Assembly: GCA_965237875.1 (NCBI GenBank)
Contig: CBDEGP010000001.1
Location: 1,054,001 to 1,118,000, forward strand
Length of the DNA stretch: 64,000 nucleotides
Source of the DNA: DAOUJI01 sp965237875
Lineage (GTDB): Bacteria > Chloroflexota > Dehalococcoidia > Lucifugimonadales > JAGWBF01
Direction of reading: 5' to 3'
Positions 1 through 7,974 of this stretch are shown here, piece after piece. Every line of letters starts with the position of its first letter. Position 1 is the first letter of the stretch. The notes beneath the pieces were generated by a model, which had not been told where the DNA came from, made no database searches, and worked only from the letters and a program-made list of their open reading frames with translations. The translations under genes were made by a program, and so were the position numbers.

Positions 1-41
1 AACTCTTGCTCCATGCCGCTCTGGGTGTTGAAGAGCTTCAC
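1..41 (-). CDS. cysS: Cysteinyl-tRNA synthetase, 5' end only
   Basis: Only the first 13 codons lie inside the window. Read on the minus strand from a GTG they give VKLFNTQSGMEQE, which matches the usual CysRS opening (M-K-L-x-N-T-x-x-x-x-x-E). The GTG overlaps the stop codon of ispF in a GTGA arrangement, so the two genes are probably translationally coupled. The gene continues off the left edge. The ispD-ispF-cysS order is common in bacteria, which supports the call despite the short fragment. Confidence 0.7.
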   Translation of the reverse strand, partial: MKLFNTQSGMEQE

Positions 42-547
42 CGCGCTTCCTCCGAGGGCGGAGGGTCCGCCTCTTCCAGAAGGGCCACTGCGTAGGCCGC
101 CATTCCCTCCTCCCTTCCGACAAAGCCAAGATGGTCCGTGGTGGTGGGCTTTATGCTCACGTCGGTCAAAGGGATAGACAGGGAACCGCTGATTCTGGCG
201 CTCATTTCGGAAACAAGAGGCCCCAGCCTGGGCCTCTGAGCCAGTATTGTAGCATCCACGTTGACGATGCGCCAACCGGCCCGCCGGACAAGCTCGGCCG
301 TCTGGGAAAGAAGGGTCAGGGACGAGACGCCTTTCAACGATTCATCGCCGGACGGAAAGTGGGTCCCTTTGTCCCCAAGGGCGGCGGCGCCAAGAAGAGC
401 GTCCATTATGGCGTGCGCCAAGACGTCTCCATCGCTGTGGCCTGAAAGCCCCTTGTCGAAGGGTGCGTAAACCCCGCCAAGCACCAGGTCTCGCCCCTCC
501 ACGAGCGGATGGGCGTCGAAACCGACCCCGACCCTAGAGCGGGCCAT
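38..547 (-). CDS. ispF: 2-C-methyl-D-erythritol 2,4-cyclodiphosphate synthase
   Basis: IspF cyclises CDP-methylerythritol 2-phosphate to the cyclodiphosphate in the MEP isoprenoid pathway, as a cytosolic trimer with a bound metal. The 169-residue protein has the family length. The metal site is visible as GFDAHP (Asp10, His12) and the following GHSDGDVLAHAIMDALLGA segment. The C-terminal KPTTTDHLGFVGREEG block binds the CDP moiety. It overlaps ispD by 14 bases upstream and cysS by 4 bases downstream, so it sits inside a tightly packed minus-strand operon. Confidence 0.96.
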   Translation of the reverse strand: MARSRVGVGFDAHPLVEGRDLVLGGVYAPFDKGLSGHSDGDVLAHAIMDALLGAAALGDKGTHFPSGDESLKGVSSLTLLSQTAELVRRAGWRIVNVDATILAQRPRLGPLVSEMSARISGSLSIPLTDVSIKPTTTDHLGFVGREEGMAAYAVALLEEADPPPSEEAR

Positions 548-1280
548 TGGCGCTGCGCCGGGCGTGGCCTGCCCGTAAGAATGTTTCGGCTACGGCCATG
601 TCTTCCGGGGTCGTAACCTTCAGGTTTTCATAGGAGCCCATGAAAACTTTCACAGCGCCCCCCATACGCTCCACCAAGGCCGCGTCGTCGGTGACGGTGA
701 CGCCGGGCGGACAGGAGTCGTGGGCTTTAATCAGCAAGCCCCAGTCGAAGACCTGGGGCGTTTGGACCATCCATAGGCTCTCGCGGGGAGGCGTATTCTC
801 AACGAACCGGCCTAGCGAGACTGTCTTTATGGTGTCCTTGGCTGGGACCGCCGCTATAGCCGCCCCCGTCTCCTTAACGGCCTCCAGCGCCCGTTCCATC
901 ATGTCGGGAGCGACACAGGGCCTGGCGCCGTCGTGGACTGCGACCCATTGGCATCCGGACCTGTCGGCGTTTTCCAATCCATTTCGCACCGAGTCCTGAC
1001 GGCGGGCGCCGCCCTTGCATACATGGTCAGGGGTGAGCTTTGACCAACCCATGTCCCTCGTCATGGCCCTGCCGGCTTCCAGGGCGCTTTCGGACAAGAC
1101 CAGGGTTATGGAGCCGACGCATGGCATTTCCTGGAATGCGTTGATGGTGTGGGCAATGAGAGGGATGCCCATGATCGGAGTGAAAATCTTGTCAACGCCG
1201 GACATGCGCCTGCTCTCACCGGCGGCCGCAAGTATGACGGCAACGGCGCCGTCGGAAAGTTGTTCCCGGTCGGCGGCCAA
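534..1280 (-). CDS. ispD: 2-C-methyl-D-erythritol 4-phosphate cytidylyltransferase
   Basis: IspD couples CTP to methylerythritol 4-phosphate, the step two before IspF. The 248-residue protein opens with the nucleotidyltransferase signature ILAAAGESRRMSGVDKIF, in which a conserved Gly/Arg/Lys set binds CTP. Other family blocks are GGARRQDSVRNGL, VHDGARP, TPQVFDWGLL and TDDAALVE. The first 10 residues before AVAVILAAAG are extra, so the start could be slightly downstream. It lies 2 bases after the PIN-TRAM gene and overlaps ispF, forming one transcription unit. Confidence 0.95.
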   Translation of the reverse strand: MAADREQLSDGAVAVILAAAGESRRMSGVDKIFTPIMGIPLIAHTINAFQEMPCVGSITLVLSESALEAGRAMTRDMGWSKLTPDHVCKGGARRQDSVRNGLENADRSGCQWVAVHDGARPCVAPDMMERALEAVKETGAAIAAVPAKDTIKTVSLGRFVENTPPRESLWMVQTPQVFDWGLLIKAHDSCPPGVTVTDDAALVERMGGAVKVFMGSYENLKVTTPEDMAVAETFLRAGHARRSANGPL

Positions 1281-1282
1281 AT

Positions 1283-2188
1283 CTACCCCGCCTTGGGATT
1301 AGCGAATATGATGCGCCCGGCGGCCGTCTGGAGGACTCTTGTCACCGTAACGTCCTGCAGGCTGTTGATGTATCTCCGCCCGCCATCCACAACCACCATG
1401 GTCCCGTCGTCCAGGAACGCCACTCCCTGTCCTATCTCCTTGCCTTCCTGCACGATGTTGACGGTCAGGTCTTCCCCGGGAAGGACGGAGGGCCTCAGTG
1501 CGTTGGCCAAGTCGTTGACGTTGAGGACCTGGATTCCCTGGACTTCTGCAACCCTGTTCAGGTTGAAGTCGGTGGTCATTATGGGGGAGTCCATGCTCTT
1601 GGCCATTCTGACCAATTGCCCGTCCACGTCGGACCCCGGAGAGAGGCTCACGTCCACCACCTGAATGGGTATCGAGGTCTCTCTGCGCAGCTTGGCCAAC
1701 ACTTCCAGGCCGCGACGGCCTCGTGTCCGGCGCATGGAGTCTGAGGAGTCGGCGATGTGGCGGAGCTCGTCCAGGATGAATGAAGGTATGATGAGCTTCC
1801 CCTGGATGAATCCGGTGAGGCCCAGGTCTGCGATCCTGCCGTCGATAATGGCGCTGGTGTCGATCAGAATCTGCCCAGCGCCGCCAGCCTGGTCTCCGTC
1901 GGCGTTCGACTGGAATACGCCGGGCATGTCACCCGATCGAGCCACGCCTATCAGCAGGCCCAGAAGCCCAAGGGATGCGCTTACGGCCAAGGGGACGCCC
2001 CAGGACATCCAGCCTTCCAGTCTGAACAAGGGTATCGAGATGAGGACGGCCACCACCAGCCCGGCCACCAGCCCGAGAGCGCCTGAAACGAGGGTGGAAG
2101 TGGGCACGCGGCCAAGGCCGTGCACTGTTCTGGAAACAGGTTTGAACATGGGTGAAGGTGCGGTTTGCGCTCCCGACAGTATAGTCAA
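1283..2188 (-). CDS. YacL-like membrane PIN/TRAM domain protein
   Basis: The 301-residue protein resembles the YacL family, which lies upstream of ispD in many Gram-positive and Chloroflexota genomes. Two hydrophobic segments occur near residues 30-55 and 60-85. A PIN nuclease-like domain follows, starting at ILIDTSAIIDGRIADL (acidic Asp residues of the PIN site) and including LDELRHIADSSD and MTTDFNLNRVAEVQGI. The C-terminal part (about 235-295, from GEDLTVNIVQEGKEIGQGVAFLDDGTMVVV) is a TRAM RNA-binding domain. The family's molecular role is not settled; RNA cleavage or binding is inferred from the domains. The roughly 200 bases upstream hold no convincing gene. Confidence 0.88.
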   Translation of the reverse strand: MTILSGAQTAPSPMFKPVSRTVHGLGRVPTSTLVSGALGLVAGLVVAVLISIPLFRLEGWMSWGVPLAVSASLGLLGLLIGVARSGDMPGVFQSNADGDQAGGAGQILIDTSAIIDGRIADLGLTGFIQGKLIIPSFILDELRHIADSSDSMRRTRGRRGLEVLAKLRRETSIPIQVVDVSLSPGSDVDGQLVRMAKSMDSPIMTTDFNLNRVAEVQGIQVLNVNDLANALRPSVLPGEDLTVNIVQEGKEIGQGVAFLDDGTMVVVDGGRRYINSLQDVTVTRVLQTAAGRIIFANPKAG

Positions 2189-2385
2189 TGGTTATTGCAG
2201 CATCAGGACCGCCTTGAGCGTCCGGCGCCCTTCATGCCGGCGCCCATGCCGCTCAGTGGAGCCATCCCGTACGCCAAGGGCTGTGACGTAAGAATACCAT
2301 AGCACTGAAACGCGGAGAAGGCCGGAAGGCGCTTGTAATTTCCGCTTTTCCCGGCGCCCTGCGTAAACGTCCGACCGTGGTACAT

Positions 2386-3204
2386 TCAAGTCGATGCGCC
2401 CACGGTCACGGGCGTCCCGACTCCCGCCTTCAGCTCCTCAGCGGCGCTGCCGTTCTTGACCGCCACTTCCAGGTAACCGGCGCTGCCTATCAAGGCCGCC
2501 AAGCGGCCGCCGTGGGCATAGTACAGTGAGAGCCTGTCTATGACTCTGCCGCATACCTCGACGCGGACTTGGCGCCAACCGGCCAGGTCCTTTTCGCGTA
2601 TGTTGGTCACCATGTTGCCGAACCTGTCCACGTAGACCACTTGTCCCCGCAGCCCGGCGTCTTGTTTGAGAGGACCGGGGAACGGGAGCCGTATGATTTC
2701 GGCAACCTCCGGCCCCAGGTCATCGGGAGGGACTCCCAGGGAGAGGTGAGCTGCAACCGGAGCGAATACGTCTCTGCCGTGGAACGTGGCGCTGACGGGC
2801 GTCAGCATGTACTTGGGGTTTGTGATGCGATAGGCTCTCCATCCTTGCGGTAAGCGATGCTTGCCTGGGGTTTCTATTTCGGAGTTCTCGCCCGCCGCCA
2901 GGCTGAACATGCCGTTGTCCGGTCCCACGAAATATCCAGCGGGTCCGGACAGGGCCAGGGCGTCCCGTGAGGAGCCGACGCCCGGGTCCACGACCCCGAC
3001 GTGAATGGCGTCCTTGGGAAAGAATTTGACGCTTGAGCCCAACACGAAGGCGCCTTGCCGGACGTCCTGGGGTGAGACCTGGTGGGAAATGTCTACAACG
3101 GACGCCGCCGGGTTGATCCCATAAATCACACCCTTCATAACGCCAACGTAGTTGTCGGACATCCCGAAATCGGTGGTGAATGTGATGAGGCCGGAAGACC
3201 CCAC
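2386..3204 (-). CDS. SAM hydroxide adenosyltransferase (DUF62 family)
   Basis: This family hydrolyses S-adenosylmethionine to adenosine and methionine using a hydroxide nucleophile, and is related to fluorinase and chlorinase. Visible family blocks are TTDFGMSDNYVGVMKG at the N-terminus, DISHQVSPQDVRQGAFVL, VVDPGVGSSRDAL and VGPDNGMFS. FHGRDVFAPVAAHLSLG and GQVVYVDRFGNMVTNI follow, and the C-terminal domain contains the SAM-binding region. At 272 residues it has the normal length. It lies 15 bases after secG and ends about 200 bases before the next gene, so it may close a gatB-secG transcript. The physiological reason for SAM hydrolysis is unknown. Confidence 0.9.
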   Translation of the reverse strand: MGSSGLITFTTDFGMSDNYVGVMKGVIYGINPAASVVDISHQVSPQDVRQGAFVLGSSVKFFPKDAIHVGVVDPGVGSSRDALALSGPAGYFVGPDNGMFSLAAGENSEIETPGKHRLPQGWRAYRITNPKYMLTPVSATFHGRDVFAPVAAHLSLGVPPDDLGPEVAEIIRLPFPGPLKQDAGLRGQVVYVDRFGNMVTNIREKDLAGWRQVRVEVCGRVIDRLSLYYAHGGRLAALIGSAGYLEVAVKNGSAAEELKAGVGTPVTVGAST

Positions 3205-3219
3205 GCTGTCCTCCGAAGT

Positions 3220-3429
3220 CTAGGCGAAACGGACGCTGATGATGGACATTATCAGAAAAACCACCGCCAGGACGATGGTGAACTGGAACAGGGTCTTCTC
3301 CAGCCCGCGCCTGGTGCGAAAGGTGGACTGGGCGTTCCCAAAGAACCCCGACCCGCTTTCACGGACCTGCATGAGTATGACTCCCACGAGAATGACGGAC
3401 ACCAGGACTTGAGCGAGTTCAAGAGCCAA
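3220..3429 (-). CDS. secG: Preprotein translocase subunit SecG
   Basis: SecG is the small non-essential subunit of the SecYEG export channel. The 69-residue protein shows the expected two transmembrane helices (about residues 3-22 and 48-66). Between them is a polar linker containing SGSGFFGNAQSTFRTRRGLEKTL, which matches the SecG pattern of a glycine-rich loop followed by F-L-x-k-x-T. It is 6 bases downstream of gatB, suggesting co-transcription. Confidence 0.88.
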   Translation of the reverse strand: MALELAQVLVSVILVGVILMQVRESGSGFFGNAQSTFRTRRGLEKTLFQFTIVLAVVFLIMSIISVRFA

Positions 3430-3435
3430 TTCGAA

Positions 3436-4953
3436 TCACACCCGTTCCGATTTTATTGCTTTCAGCTTAGCGTCTACCAGAGAGGCGACCAGGTCGGGCT
3501 TGCTCTGCCCTCTCGTAGCCTTCATCACCTGGCCGACCAGGTATTTTGCGGCGTTCTCTTTGCCTTTCAGGTAGTCGCCCACGGCCTGTGGGCTGTTCTT
3601 GACGGCTTCTTCCACGGCCGCATCCAGCGCCGACGAATCACTAATCTGGACGTAGCCGCGCTGCTTGACGACGGCGCCTGGGCTTGCGCCTGTGTTGAAA
3701 GCCTCCTCCAGCACGGTTTTGGCCAGGCTGGAGCTCAAGGCCCCGTCGTCGATCAGTTCCATGAGCTCGCGCATCCGCTCCGGCGGGAACCTGGACTCGG
3801 AAATGTCCACCCCGTCCAGGTTGAGCAGCCTCCCCAACTCGACCAGAATCCAGTTGCACAGACCCTTGGCCCTGGAGCGGAGTCCCTCTCCGGTCAATGG
3901 GCCGGCAGCCAGGGCCGCTTCGAAGTAATCTGCGGTCGCCCTTGAGGCGGTCAGGAGCCCAGCGTCGTATTCCGACAGGCCGAACTCGTCCATGAACCTG
4001 CTGCGCCTGAGTGCGGGCAGCTCGGGCAGAGAGGACTCCAGCGATTCAATCCACGAGGCGTCAAGCGACAGCGGAGGAAGGTCCGGCTCCGGGAAATACC
4101 GGTAGTCGTGGGCTTGCTCTTTGCTCCGCTGGGATACGGTAATCTCCCGCCCCTCGACCCAGCCTCGGGTCTCCTGTGTGACCCTGGCGCCGTCGTGGAG
4201 GACTTGAACCTGCCGCTCAGTCTCGTACTTGAGGGCGTTGTAGACGGCCCTGAAGCTGTTCATGTTCTTGACTTCGACTTTTTGGCCCAGCTCTGTCGCG
4301 CCTACGGGACGGACGCTGATGTTGGCGTCGCACCGGAAGTTGCCGTCCTGCATGTTTCCCGTGGTTACGCCAAGGTACTGGAGTATGGAATGGATGCTTG
4401 TCAGGTAGCTGCGCGCTTCCTCGGGCGTCCGCATGTCGGGCTCGCTTACTATCTCCATCAGGGGAACGCCGGAGCGGTTCACGTCCACCAGGCTATACGC
4501 CTCACCCGAACTGTCGCGCAGGTGGATGAGCTTGGCGACGTCCTCTTCCAGGTGGACTCTGGTTATACCGACCCTGGTCGTTTTCCCGGCGGCTTCCAGC
4601 CCGGCGGCTTCCAGGTCGAGAAAGCCTCCGACGGCTATGGGCATGTCATACTGGGATATCTGGTAGCCCTTCATAAGGTCGGGATAGGGATAATTCTTAC
4701 GGTCGAACTTGGTGTATCGAGAAACAGTGCAGTTGAGGGCCAGGCCGGTCATCATCGTCAACTCCAGGGCGCGCTTATTGATGACGGGCAACGTTCCCGG
4801 CGCTCCCAGGCATACCGGGCACACCAGCGTGTTGGGTCCAGCGGCCTGGTAGTCAGCCCTGCATGAGCAGAACATCTTGCTCTGAGTGAGGAGCTGTACA
4901 TGGACCTCTAGACCTATGACGGTCTCGTAGTCTGTGGTTGTGGATGCGGTCAT
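3436..4953 (-). CDS. gatB: Asp-tRNA(Asn)/Glu-tRNA(Gln) amidotransferase subunit B
   Basis: GatB is the tRNA-binding and kinase subunit of the GatCAB amidotransferase, which amidates mischarged Glu-tRNA(Gln) or Asp-tRNA(Asn). The protein opens with YETVIGLEVHVQLLTQSKMF. A zinc-binding pair of cysteine motifs follows (FCSC and CPVC), then KFDRKNYPYPDLMKGYQISQYD and the FRCDANISVRP block. The C-terminal YqeY-like tail ends with YLVGQVMKATRGQSKPDL. The reading frame extends 7 codons further to a TTG, but the ATG chosen directly follows a promoter-like element and gives the normal N-terminus. gatC and gatA lie about 41 kb away on the other strand, so the three subunits are not in one operon. Confidence 0.95.
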   Translation of the reverse strand: MTASTTTDYETVIGLEVHVQLLTQSKMFCSCRADYQAAGPNTLVCPVCLGAPGTLPVINKRALELTMMTGLALNCTVSRYTKFDRKNYPYPDLMKGYQISQYDMPIAVGGFLDLEAAGLEAAGKTTRVGITRVHLEEDVAKLIHLRDSSGEAYSLVDVNRSGVPLMEIVSEPDMRTPEEARSYLTSIHSILQYLGVTTGNMQDGNFRCDANISVRPVGATELGQKVEVKNMNSFRAVYNALKYETERQVQVLHDGARVTQETRGWVEGREITVSQRSKEQAHDYRYFPEPDLPPLSLDASWIESLESSLPELPALRRSRFMDEFGLSEYDAGLLTASRATADYFEAALAAGPLTGEGLRSRAKGLCNWILVELGRLLNLDGVDISESRFPPERMRELMELIDDGALSSSLAKTVLEEAFNTGASPGAVVKQRGYVQISDSSALDAAVEEAVKNSPQAVGDYLKGKENAAKYLVGQVMKATRGQSKPDLVASLVDAKLKAIKSERV

Positions 4954-4964
4954 GAGTCTAAGCC

Positions 4965-4994
4965 AGTATAACAATTGGGTGTTGGGGCTTACAA
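4965..4994 (-). promoter_or_regulatory. Predicted promoter of gatB-secG
   Basis: On the minus strand a -35-like TTGTAA is followed by an 18-base spacer and a -10 hexamer TATACT. The -10 ends only 11 bases before the gatB ATG and no Shine-Dalgarno is visible, so the transcript would be nearly leaderless. Prediction by eye only. Confidence 0.5.
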
Positions 4995-5074
4995 TTCCTC
5001 AGCCTTACCATTTTGGGCCTTAGCGTGTTGGGGCCGTCTTGAGTGTTGGGCCGTCTTGACTATTGGGCAATGAG

Positions 5075-5749
5075 TCACCGGTTGTCCTGAGGGCCGGCGT
5101 CCAGGCGATTGGGATGCCAGGCTTCATTGCCCACCAGCGGCACGAAGCGGCACGCCCCAAGAACGCGCACGTTGTACCCCTCTCCGGTCCTGTCCACCTT
5201 CATCAGAGTCTGTTCGTCCAGGTTCCCGATGGGTATGACCATGCGGCCTCCCAAAGAGAGCTGAGAAATGAGGGAATGAGGCAGTTTGGGCGCGCCGGCG
5301 GACACTATGATGGCGTCGAACGGGGCCTTGTCAGGGCAGCCCAGTTCCGCGGAAGCCAGCCCGACCTCCAGATTGGCATACCCCAAGGCGTCCAGTCGTT
5401 CTCTGGCTTGACTCTCCAGGTCAGGCATGATTTCCACGGACAGGACCTTCCCCCTCGGCGCCATCTCGGCCAGAATGGCGGCTTCATACCCGCTTCCCGT
5501 GCCCAATTCCATGATCGACTCGGTTCCCCGCAAGTCCAAGAGGCTAACCATCATGGCAACGATGTAGGGTTGGGAGATGGTCTGCCCCGATCCTATGGGC
5601 AAGGGGATGTCTGCATAGGCCAGATGCCGGGTTGCGTCAGGCACAAACATCTCACGCGAGACCTTGTACATGGCGTCGACCACTTTGTCGTCGCGCAGCT
5701 CCCTGCGGAGCTTTTCCAGCAGTCTGTTCTTATCGCGTTCCAGGTCCAC
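5075..5749 (-). CDS. pcm: Protein-L-isoaspartate O-methyltransferase
   Basis: PCMT methylates L-isoaspartyl residues from SAM so that damaged proteins can be repaired. Family blocks are VDAMYKVSREMFVPDATRH, YADIPLPIGSGQTISQPYIVA, the SAM-binding IMELGTGSGYEAAILAEM, and FDAIIVSAGAPKLP. The frame stays open 38 codons further upstream. The GTG chosen gives 224 residues, close to the family norm. It has a strong Shine-Dalgarno (GGGAGGGG) and lies just below an extended -10 promoter; the upstream extension is low-complexity sequence made from a repeated element. No gene overlaps it; the gap to gatB is about 120 bases. Confidence 0.9.
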   Translation of the reverse strand: MDLERDKNRLLEKLRRELRDDKVVDAMYKVSREMFVPDATRHLAYADIPLPIGSGQTISQPYIVAMMVSLLDLRGTESIMELGTGSGYEAAILAEMAPRGKVLSVEIMPDLESQARERLDALGYANLEVGLASAELGCPDKAPFDAIIVSAGAPKLPHSLISQLSLGGRMVIPIGNLDEQTLMKVDRTGEGYNVRVLGACRFVPLVGNEAWHPNRLDAGPQDNR

Positions 5750-5770
5750 TCCCCGCCCCTCCCAAGCTCC

Positions 5771-5779
5771 ATGATAGCA
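5771..5779 (-). promoter_or_regulatory. Extended -10 promoter of pcm
   Basis: Minus-strand TGCTATCAT is a TGn extended -10 followed by a -10 hexamer. It lies about 22 bases above the preferred GTG start of pcm with the Shine-Dalgarno between. It falls inside the longer open frame, which argues against the upstream start. Confidence 0.45.
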
Positions 5780-5982
5780 TCCGCAGCCGATTCGCCTCAA
5801 TTCCTGGCACACCATGTCGGCGCCCAACGGTCCGAGGCGCATGGCGGGGCAGGGCCTTTTCATTCTCGGCAGTCGTCAACGTAGTCCGTTCGTGGTGAGC
5901 AACGTTATGCCCCGGGGCCGGGGCTGAGCAACAGCGAATAGCTGAAAGCGTTTGCGTGACAGCATGTTGAAAGGCGGTGCAT

Positions 5983-6009
5983 CTGGATTCCGGCCTCCGC
6001 CGGAAAGAC
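5983..6009 (+). repeat. REP-like palindromic repeat, copy 1
   Basis: A short element centred on the inverted repeat TTCCGG-CCTCCG-CCGGAA. The same core, with the same flanks (TCTGGA before, GACG after), recurs at 56923-56951, also intergenic. It resembles the REP/BIME class of dispersed extragenic palindromes. Confidence 0.6.
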
Positions 6010-6031
6010 GTATGCGGGGCTGTGTCATGTC

Positions 6032-6055
6032 GTAGGGGCGACCGGTGGTCGCCCC
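6032..6055 (+). repeat. Hairpin repeat (GTAGGGGCG family), copy 1
   Basis: A perfect 9-base hairpin, GGGGCGACC-GGT-GGTCGCCCC, preceded by GTA. Related forms lie at the end of gatA (47415-47440) and, inverted, at 47475-47503, so this is a dispersed intergenic repeat rather than a gene-specific signal. Confidence 0.55.
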
Positions 6056-6150
6056 GGCCCATTCGAGAGCAGTTAGTTGAAAGTTTGTCGAACCATGAGC
6101 GGACGGCCCTTCCAGGCCCAGGGTGAACGGAAAGGGCGCTGGCATGGAGA

Positions 6151-6178
6151 AAATGAAAAGGCCCTGCATGGCGGGGCC
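6151..6178 (-). terminator. Terminator-like hairpin, minus-strand orientation
   Basis: Read on the minus strand, GGCCC-CGCCATGCA-GGGCC is followed by TTTTCATTT, which has the form of a rho-independent terminator. No minus-strand gene runs into it, so it may be a relic or may block antisense transcription coming from the plus-strand operon region. Confidence 0.35.
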
Positions 6179-6184
6179 GTGTCG

Positions 6185-6214
6185 TTGACCCTTAAAAGCG
6201 CCCTGTGCTAACCT
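6185..6214 (+). promoter_or_regulatory. Predicted promoter of the siroheme/heme operon
   Basis: TTGACC, an 18-base spacer and TAACCT, the latter preceded by TGC as an extended -10. It lies about 75 bases upstream of the first gene of the tetrapyrrole operon. Predicted by eye. Confidence 0.4.
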
Positions 6215-6290
6215 AGCCCTAGCGAGTGAAACCGGTACGGCGCGCCCCGCATAACGGGCCTGCACCTATCAGCCCACGGGAGATCGAAGG

Positions 6291-7322
6291 ATGCCGGAAA
6301 TGGACTTGGCGGACCGGAAGTTGCTTAACATAATCCAGTCGGGCTTCCCACTGGCGGAGAAACCGTACCAGGAGATAGGAAGCCGTCTGGACATAAGCGA
6401 GGAAGAGGTCCTCGAGCGTCTGGAAGGACTCAGACAACAGAACGTGGTGCGTCAAATCAGCGCCATCTTCGACACCCGGCGATTGGGTTACAAGACCAGC
6501 CTTATCGCAATGGCTTTCGACGAGGATAAACTCACTGCAGGCGCCTTGAAGATCAACGAGCACCCCGGAGTCAGCCACAACTACGCGCGGGAGGGGTCGT
6601 ACTACAACCTCTGGTTCACGTTGGCAGTGCCTCCCGGAGAAGTTGTGGAGGATGCGGCCCGCGTAATGGCCCGTGAAACGGGAGCGGTGTCCATGAGAAA
6701 CATGCCCACTATCCGGTTCTTCAAGATAGGCGTCAATTTTGACATGGTCAAAGAGAAGGGCGCCGCCTATCAGTATTTCAGCCCTGACGGGTACAAAGCC
6801 GGTCAGTCCGATTCCAAGCCCCAACAGGTCAGCGCTGACTGGAACAAGCCGGTCCCCTTGAGTGACTACGACGTCCGGTGCATCCGGGAGCTTCAGGAAG
6901 ACCTTCCGATGGCTTCCGGCCCTTTCGACGGGATGGCGAAGCGGCTTGGCGTGTCTGTCCCCGGCCTCTTCAAGATAGCGGATGAATTCGTGGAACGGGG
7001 CATAATGCGCAGGTACAGCGCCGTGCTCTACCACAGGAAGGCTGGATTCCAGGCCAACGGCATGGGTGTATGGAATGTCCCTACGGAGCGGTCCGAGGAA
7101 GTGGGAATGATCATGGCCTCGAACCCCGCCGTCACCCACTGCTACGAGAGGCCCACGTTCCCCGACTGGCCCTATACCCACTTTTCCATGATACATGCCA
7201 CCTCAAAGGATGCGTGCGAGGACATCGCCGGGGAAATATCCGCGTCCACCGGGATCACGGACTACCTGATGCTCTACAGCACCCGGGAGTACAAGAAGAC
7301 CCGGGTGCGTTATTTCGTATAG
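6291..7322 (+). CDS. ahbAB: Siroheme decarboxylase, fused AhbA-AhbB
   Basis: The 343-residue protein contains two Lrp/AsnC-like halves (about 1-165 and 180-343). Each has a winged-helix start (DLADRKLLNIIQSGFPL and LSDYDVRCIRELQEDLPM) and a ligand-binding core with matching motifs (VSHNYARE and VTHCYERP). AhbA and AhbB together decarboxylate siroheme to 12,18-didecarboxysiroheme in the alternative heme pathway. Here both subunits form one chain, as in some NirD-NirL fusions. It heads the operon, 10 bases before the precorrin-2 dehydrogenase gene, which supports the siroheme substrate over a regulatory role. No nirS-type gene is nearby, so heme rather than heme d1 is the likely product. Confidence 0.87.
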   Translation: MPEMDLADRKLLNIIQSGFPLAEKPYQEIGSRLDISEEEVLERLEGLRQQNVVRQISAIFDTRRLGYKTSLIAMAFDEDKLTAGALKINEHPGVSHNYAREGSYYNLWFTLAVPPGEVVEDAARVMARETGAVSMRNMPTIRFFKIGVNFDMVKEKGAAYQYFSPDGYKAGQSDSKPQQVSADWNKPVPLSDYDVRCIRELQEDLPMASGPFDGMAKRLGVSVPGLFKIADEFVERGIMRRYSAVLYHRKAGFQANGMGVWNVPTERSEEVGMIMASNPAVTHCYERPTFPDWPYTHFSMIHATSKDACEDIAGEISASTGITDYLMLYSTREYKKTRVRYFV

Positions 7323-7332
7323 GCGGGAATGG

Positions 7333-7974
7333 ATGGCGGCGTATTACCCGGTGTTCCTGGACCTTAAGGACAAGCTTTGCGTCATCATTGGGGGCGGCAA
7401 GATTGGCGAGCACAAAATCCGGCCTCTATTGGAATGCGGCGCCAGGGTCACTGTTGTCAGTCCTGAGGTCACCGAGGGCATCGAGGAAGCGGCAAGACGG
7501 GGGGACATCACCCTGCTCCGCCGCAAGTATGAAGAGGGGGACCTGAAAGGCTCGGCGCTGGCGATAGCCGCCACCGACCAGCGTCCTGTTAACAAGGTCA
7601 TCGCCGCCGAAGCCGAAAGGGAGAGGGTGGTCCTGAACGTGGTGGACGACGCTGAGCTATGCACATTCATAGCGCCGGCCATAGTCAAGAAGGGCGCCGT
7701 GACGGTGGCGCTGTCAACAGGGGGCGCCAGTCCTGCGTTGGCCCGCAAGCTGAGGGAAGCCTTGGAGAGCAGCGACGTCTTGGAATACGCCGAGCTTGCC
7801 GACGTCCTGTCGGCGGCTAGGAAAAAGCTCAGGCAGCGGGGAATAACCGTTGACCCGGACCGTTGGCAGGAGTGCATCACAGGCGATCTCATCGACATGG
7901 TGAAGTCGGGCCGCGACGAGGCGGCGGTGGAGAAGGTCCTCGCCGGCTTGACTCAACCCGCCGGGCGGTCCTGA
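7333..7974 (+). CDS. Precorrin-2 dehydrogenase / sirohydrochlorin ferrochelatase (Met8/CysG-N type)
   Basis: The enzyme oxidises precorrin-2 to sirohydrochlorin with NAD+, and in Met8/CysG members also inserts iron. The 213-residue protein starts with the typical YPVFLDLKDKLCVIIGGGKIGEHKI nucleotide-binding stretch. LAIAATDQRPVNKVIAAEA, NVVDDAELCTFIAPAIVKKGAVTVALSTGGASPALARKLRE and a C-terminal helical dimerisation domain follow. No separate CbiK/SirB chelatase is visible nearby, so this protein may perform iron insertion too; that is inference. It supplies the substrate of the preceding decarboxylase. A hairpin (arms 7993-8003 and 8024-8034) separates it from hemC. Confidence 0.88.
   Translation: MAAYYPVFLDLKDKLCVIIGGGKIGEHKIRPLLECGARVTVVSPEVTEGIEEAARRGDITLLRRKYEEGDLKGSALAIAATDQRPVNKVIAAEAERERVVLNVVDDAELCTFIAPAIVKKGAVTVALSTGGASPALARKLREALESSDVLEYAELADVLSAARKKLRQRGITVDPDRWQECITGDLIDMVKSGRDEAAVEKVLAGLTQPAGRS

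Larger units (their letters stand above)
5780..6290. other. Repeat-rich intergenic region between divergent pcm and heme operon
   Basis: About 510 bases with no supportable gene. Open frames here are short, have no family resemblance and run through palindromic repeats. The region holds a 15-base inverted pair (CAGGGCCTTTTCATT at 5850-5864 and its complement at 6152-6166), two hairpin repeats that recur elsewhere in the window, a terminator-like hairpin, and the likely promoter of the downstream operon. Confidence 0.6.

Noticed and set aside
2192..2389. Two short minus-strand frames of 60-65 codons
   Set aside because: No family resemblance, overlapping frames in the same stretch, no Shine-Dalgarno; treated as intergenic.
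5876..6265. 129-residue minus-strand open frame
   Set aside because: It runs through palindromic repeats, has no recognisable domain and no ribosome site; stop-free length is expected in GC-rich DNA.
6219..7196. 325-residue open frame antisense to the siroheme decarboxylase gene
   Set aside because: A shadow of the coding strand with His/Val/Arg-rich composition and no domain.
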